Source: Typha latifolia (Eukaryota > Streptophyta > Magnoliopsida > Poales > Typhaceae). Taken from it: DNA of 64,000 nt. Below the pieces are notes generated by a model. It saw only the letters and a program-made list of their open reading frames with translations, searched no databases and had not been told where the DNA came from. The first letter of the stretch is position 1. The number at the start of each line of letters is the position of its first letter. Shown piece by piece: positions 62,263 through 64,000 of the stretch. The stretch spans positions 15,861,501 through 15,925,500 of the forward strand of contig CM034102.1 of assembly GCA_019914945.1 (NCBI GenBank). The letters run 5' to 3'. The translations under genes and the position numbers were made by a program.

Positions 62263-64000
62263 ATGCTGTCTTCCAAGTCCAGGTAGTGTAAAGATCCTTC
62301 CTTTCCCTTGTTTTTGATCGATTTCCTTGTTTGAGGAACTGGGTTTTTGTTTACTTTGATCTTTTGTGGAGTTTCTTTTTTTCATGGGATTGGCTTTGAT
62401 GGTTCTTGGCTATTTGTTCCTGTTTGATTACTACGTGGTTTTCCCTTTTTGAAACGGTACAAAGGAGCTCTCTTTCTGGCTCAAATCTCAAGGTTTCCTT
62501 GGCCAAATCCACCAAGGCGATGCCCACGTCCTCTGCTAAGAGCACAACTTTGGCTGAGGTATAGATTTCCAAATCCTCTGTAGCACTCTAAATTCATGTA
62601 AATCGAGTGAATCTTAGTAGTCGATTTGTTCGTAATTTGATGTGCTCTGTTCGGTTGCATATTAGAAGCGACATATACGAGTTTCAGACATGCAACAGCA
62701 ACTAAGTCGACTCCAGGAGGAACTGAGGATGGAAAGAGAGGAGAAGTCCCGATCATTAGAGGAGCTCAAGGAGCTGAAGAATTTGACGGCGAGTAGTAGT
62801 AGAGAAAAATTTTTGGAGAAGGAAGTGGAGAAAGCAAAGGCATCAGAAAGGAAGATGCTCGAATCATTGGTATCCGTAACTAAAAAATTTCAGCAAACCA
62901 AGTTATCTCTGGAAGAAGCCAAGCTTGAGATAACCTCTCTTCAGGAGAGAAGCAGTAGGGATTTAGAGAATCATCTCGACGACGAAGACATGATACGAGT
63001 GCTTAGAAATGAGCTTCAGTTGGCCATAGAAGGAGAGGAGAGGAGCAAGAAGGCCATGGATGAATTGGCCATCACTCTTAGAGAAGTAATAACCGAGTCC
63101 AAGCAGGTGAAAGGGAGGCTTTCAGTAACACAGTCCGAGTTTAAGAATGCGAGAGAGGAAGCTGAAAGCTCAAAGTCTTTGTTAAAGAGTATGGAAGAGA
63201 AGTTCAGTTTGGTATCTCAAGAATCTGAAAAGTTGAAGCTTGAAGTAGAGGAATCATTTGCTATTTGGAACGAGAAAGAAAAGGGGTTTATAAATTGTAT
63301 GAAGATTTCCGAAGAGGAGATTAATAAAACAAAGCAGGAGAACACCAAACTAATTGAATCACAAAGAGTGATCAGAGAAGAAAATTCCAAGCTGAGGGCT
63401 ATTTTAAAGCAAGCAGTGAATGAAGCCACTGTTATGAGAGAAGAGTTGGAGATTACTAGGAATGAGAATTCTCAGCTAAAGGATCTTGTTTCTGTAAAGG
63501 AACATGCATTACAGAGCATCAAGCAAGAATTTGAATGTCTTAAGGTCAGTGAAGCTGCGGCACTGGGTAGTCTAAGGGAGATGAAGAGCTTGCTTGCTGC
63601 AATGTCAAGTATAGACTCAAGCAAACCTGGCTCTTTATCTGAGACAGGATCCATACTGGAACCGAGAGAATCATTAACTATGAGAATTTTACCACTGGAC
63701 CGGCAGAAAGTTGAGAATCGGCGTATACAAAATGGACGAAGGCATTCAATCGGTGAGCCAGCTAAATTGAAGGGTTCTATGTTTGATTCAGCAGGATCAT
63801 CACAGAGGAAGGAACGAGCGTTTGCGTCATTTAGTAATGTTTCTGAAATGAATGTTGCCTCCTCTATCTACAAAAATGACTTGGAATATGAATCTGACCG
63901 CATAGATGCAACTCCCTTTTCTTATATGAAGCAGAAAAGGAATACCCCAATTCTTAGAAAATTTGCTGATATGTTTAGGATAAGAAGCTTTCATAAGTTC
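62263..64000 (+). CDS. Coiled-coil protein of the WEB/ICR-like type (3' end outside window)
   Basis: Exons 62263-62282, 62465-62558 and 62666 onward; phases agree and 483 codons are open to the window end. The N-terminus is short and serine/lysine-rich (MLSSKSRSSLSGSNLKVSLA, then KSTKAMPTSSAKSTTLAE). Next comes KRHIRVSDMQQQLSRLQEEL, which resembles the start of the coiled coil in ICR (ROP-interactor) and WEB-family proteins. A long heptad coiled coil runs from about residue 40 to 330, then a serine-rich low-complexity region and a basic segment (TPILRKFADMFRIRSFHKF) at the end of what is visible. WEB proteins act in chloroplast movement and ICR proteins at the plasma membrane/microtubules; which applies here is not decided. 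The tiny first coding exon (20 bases) is set by the phase match. Confidence 0.75.

Overview
The window is nuclear DNA of a flowering plant, most likely a monocot. Genes have many short GT-AG introns. Intergenic DNA is AT-rich with (TA)n runs and plant LTR retrotransposons. The meiotic protein ZYP1, compared from memory, reads closer to the rice protein than to the Arabidopsis one. The 14-3-3 gene has a GC-rich 5' exon, as monocot genes often do. The species cannot be named from sequence alone. There are no rRNA genes, CRISPR arrays or bacterial operons.

Layout, minus strand first. Positions 270-22207 are a synaptonemal complex transverse filament gene (ZYP1, 3' end cut off by the window start). 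Thirteen coding exons chain in frame. Its intron 5 is about 17.1 kb long because it holds a three-layer nest of LTR retrotransposons: a Ty1/copia element, a Ty3/gypsy element inserted at the copia 5' tip, and a second Ty3/gypsy chromovirus on the opposite strand inside the 5' LTR of the first gypsy. Target-site duplications give the order. Positions 24435-25582 are an R2R3-MYB regulator, 34188-37727 a TOM1/TOM3/THH1-family membrane protein, 38324-41251 an APR-like thioredoxin-fold membrane protein, and 42487-47755 a Golgi-type putative pectin methyltransferase (PMT4/5-like).

Plus strand: 53300-54898 is an F-box gene (FBW2-like), 59002-60927 a 14-3-3 gene, and 62263-64000 the start of a WEB/ICR-like coiled-coil gene cut off by the window end. 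Between FBW2 and 14-3-3 lies a decayed ABCG half-transporter pseudogene on the minus strand (56251-57893).

These are ordinary single-copy plant genes with no sign of being a functional cluster. No new defence or metabolic system was found. The strongest structural story is the dated retrotransposon nest inside a meiotic gene whose exons still chain correctly. Secondary points are a GC-AG intron in ZYP1, degenerate repeat arrays in the retroelement leaders, an ABRE/G-box block upstream of the MYB gene, and a few unassigned ORFs in the long intergenic stretches.
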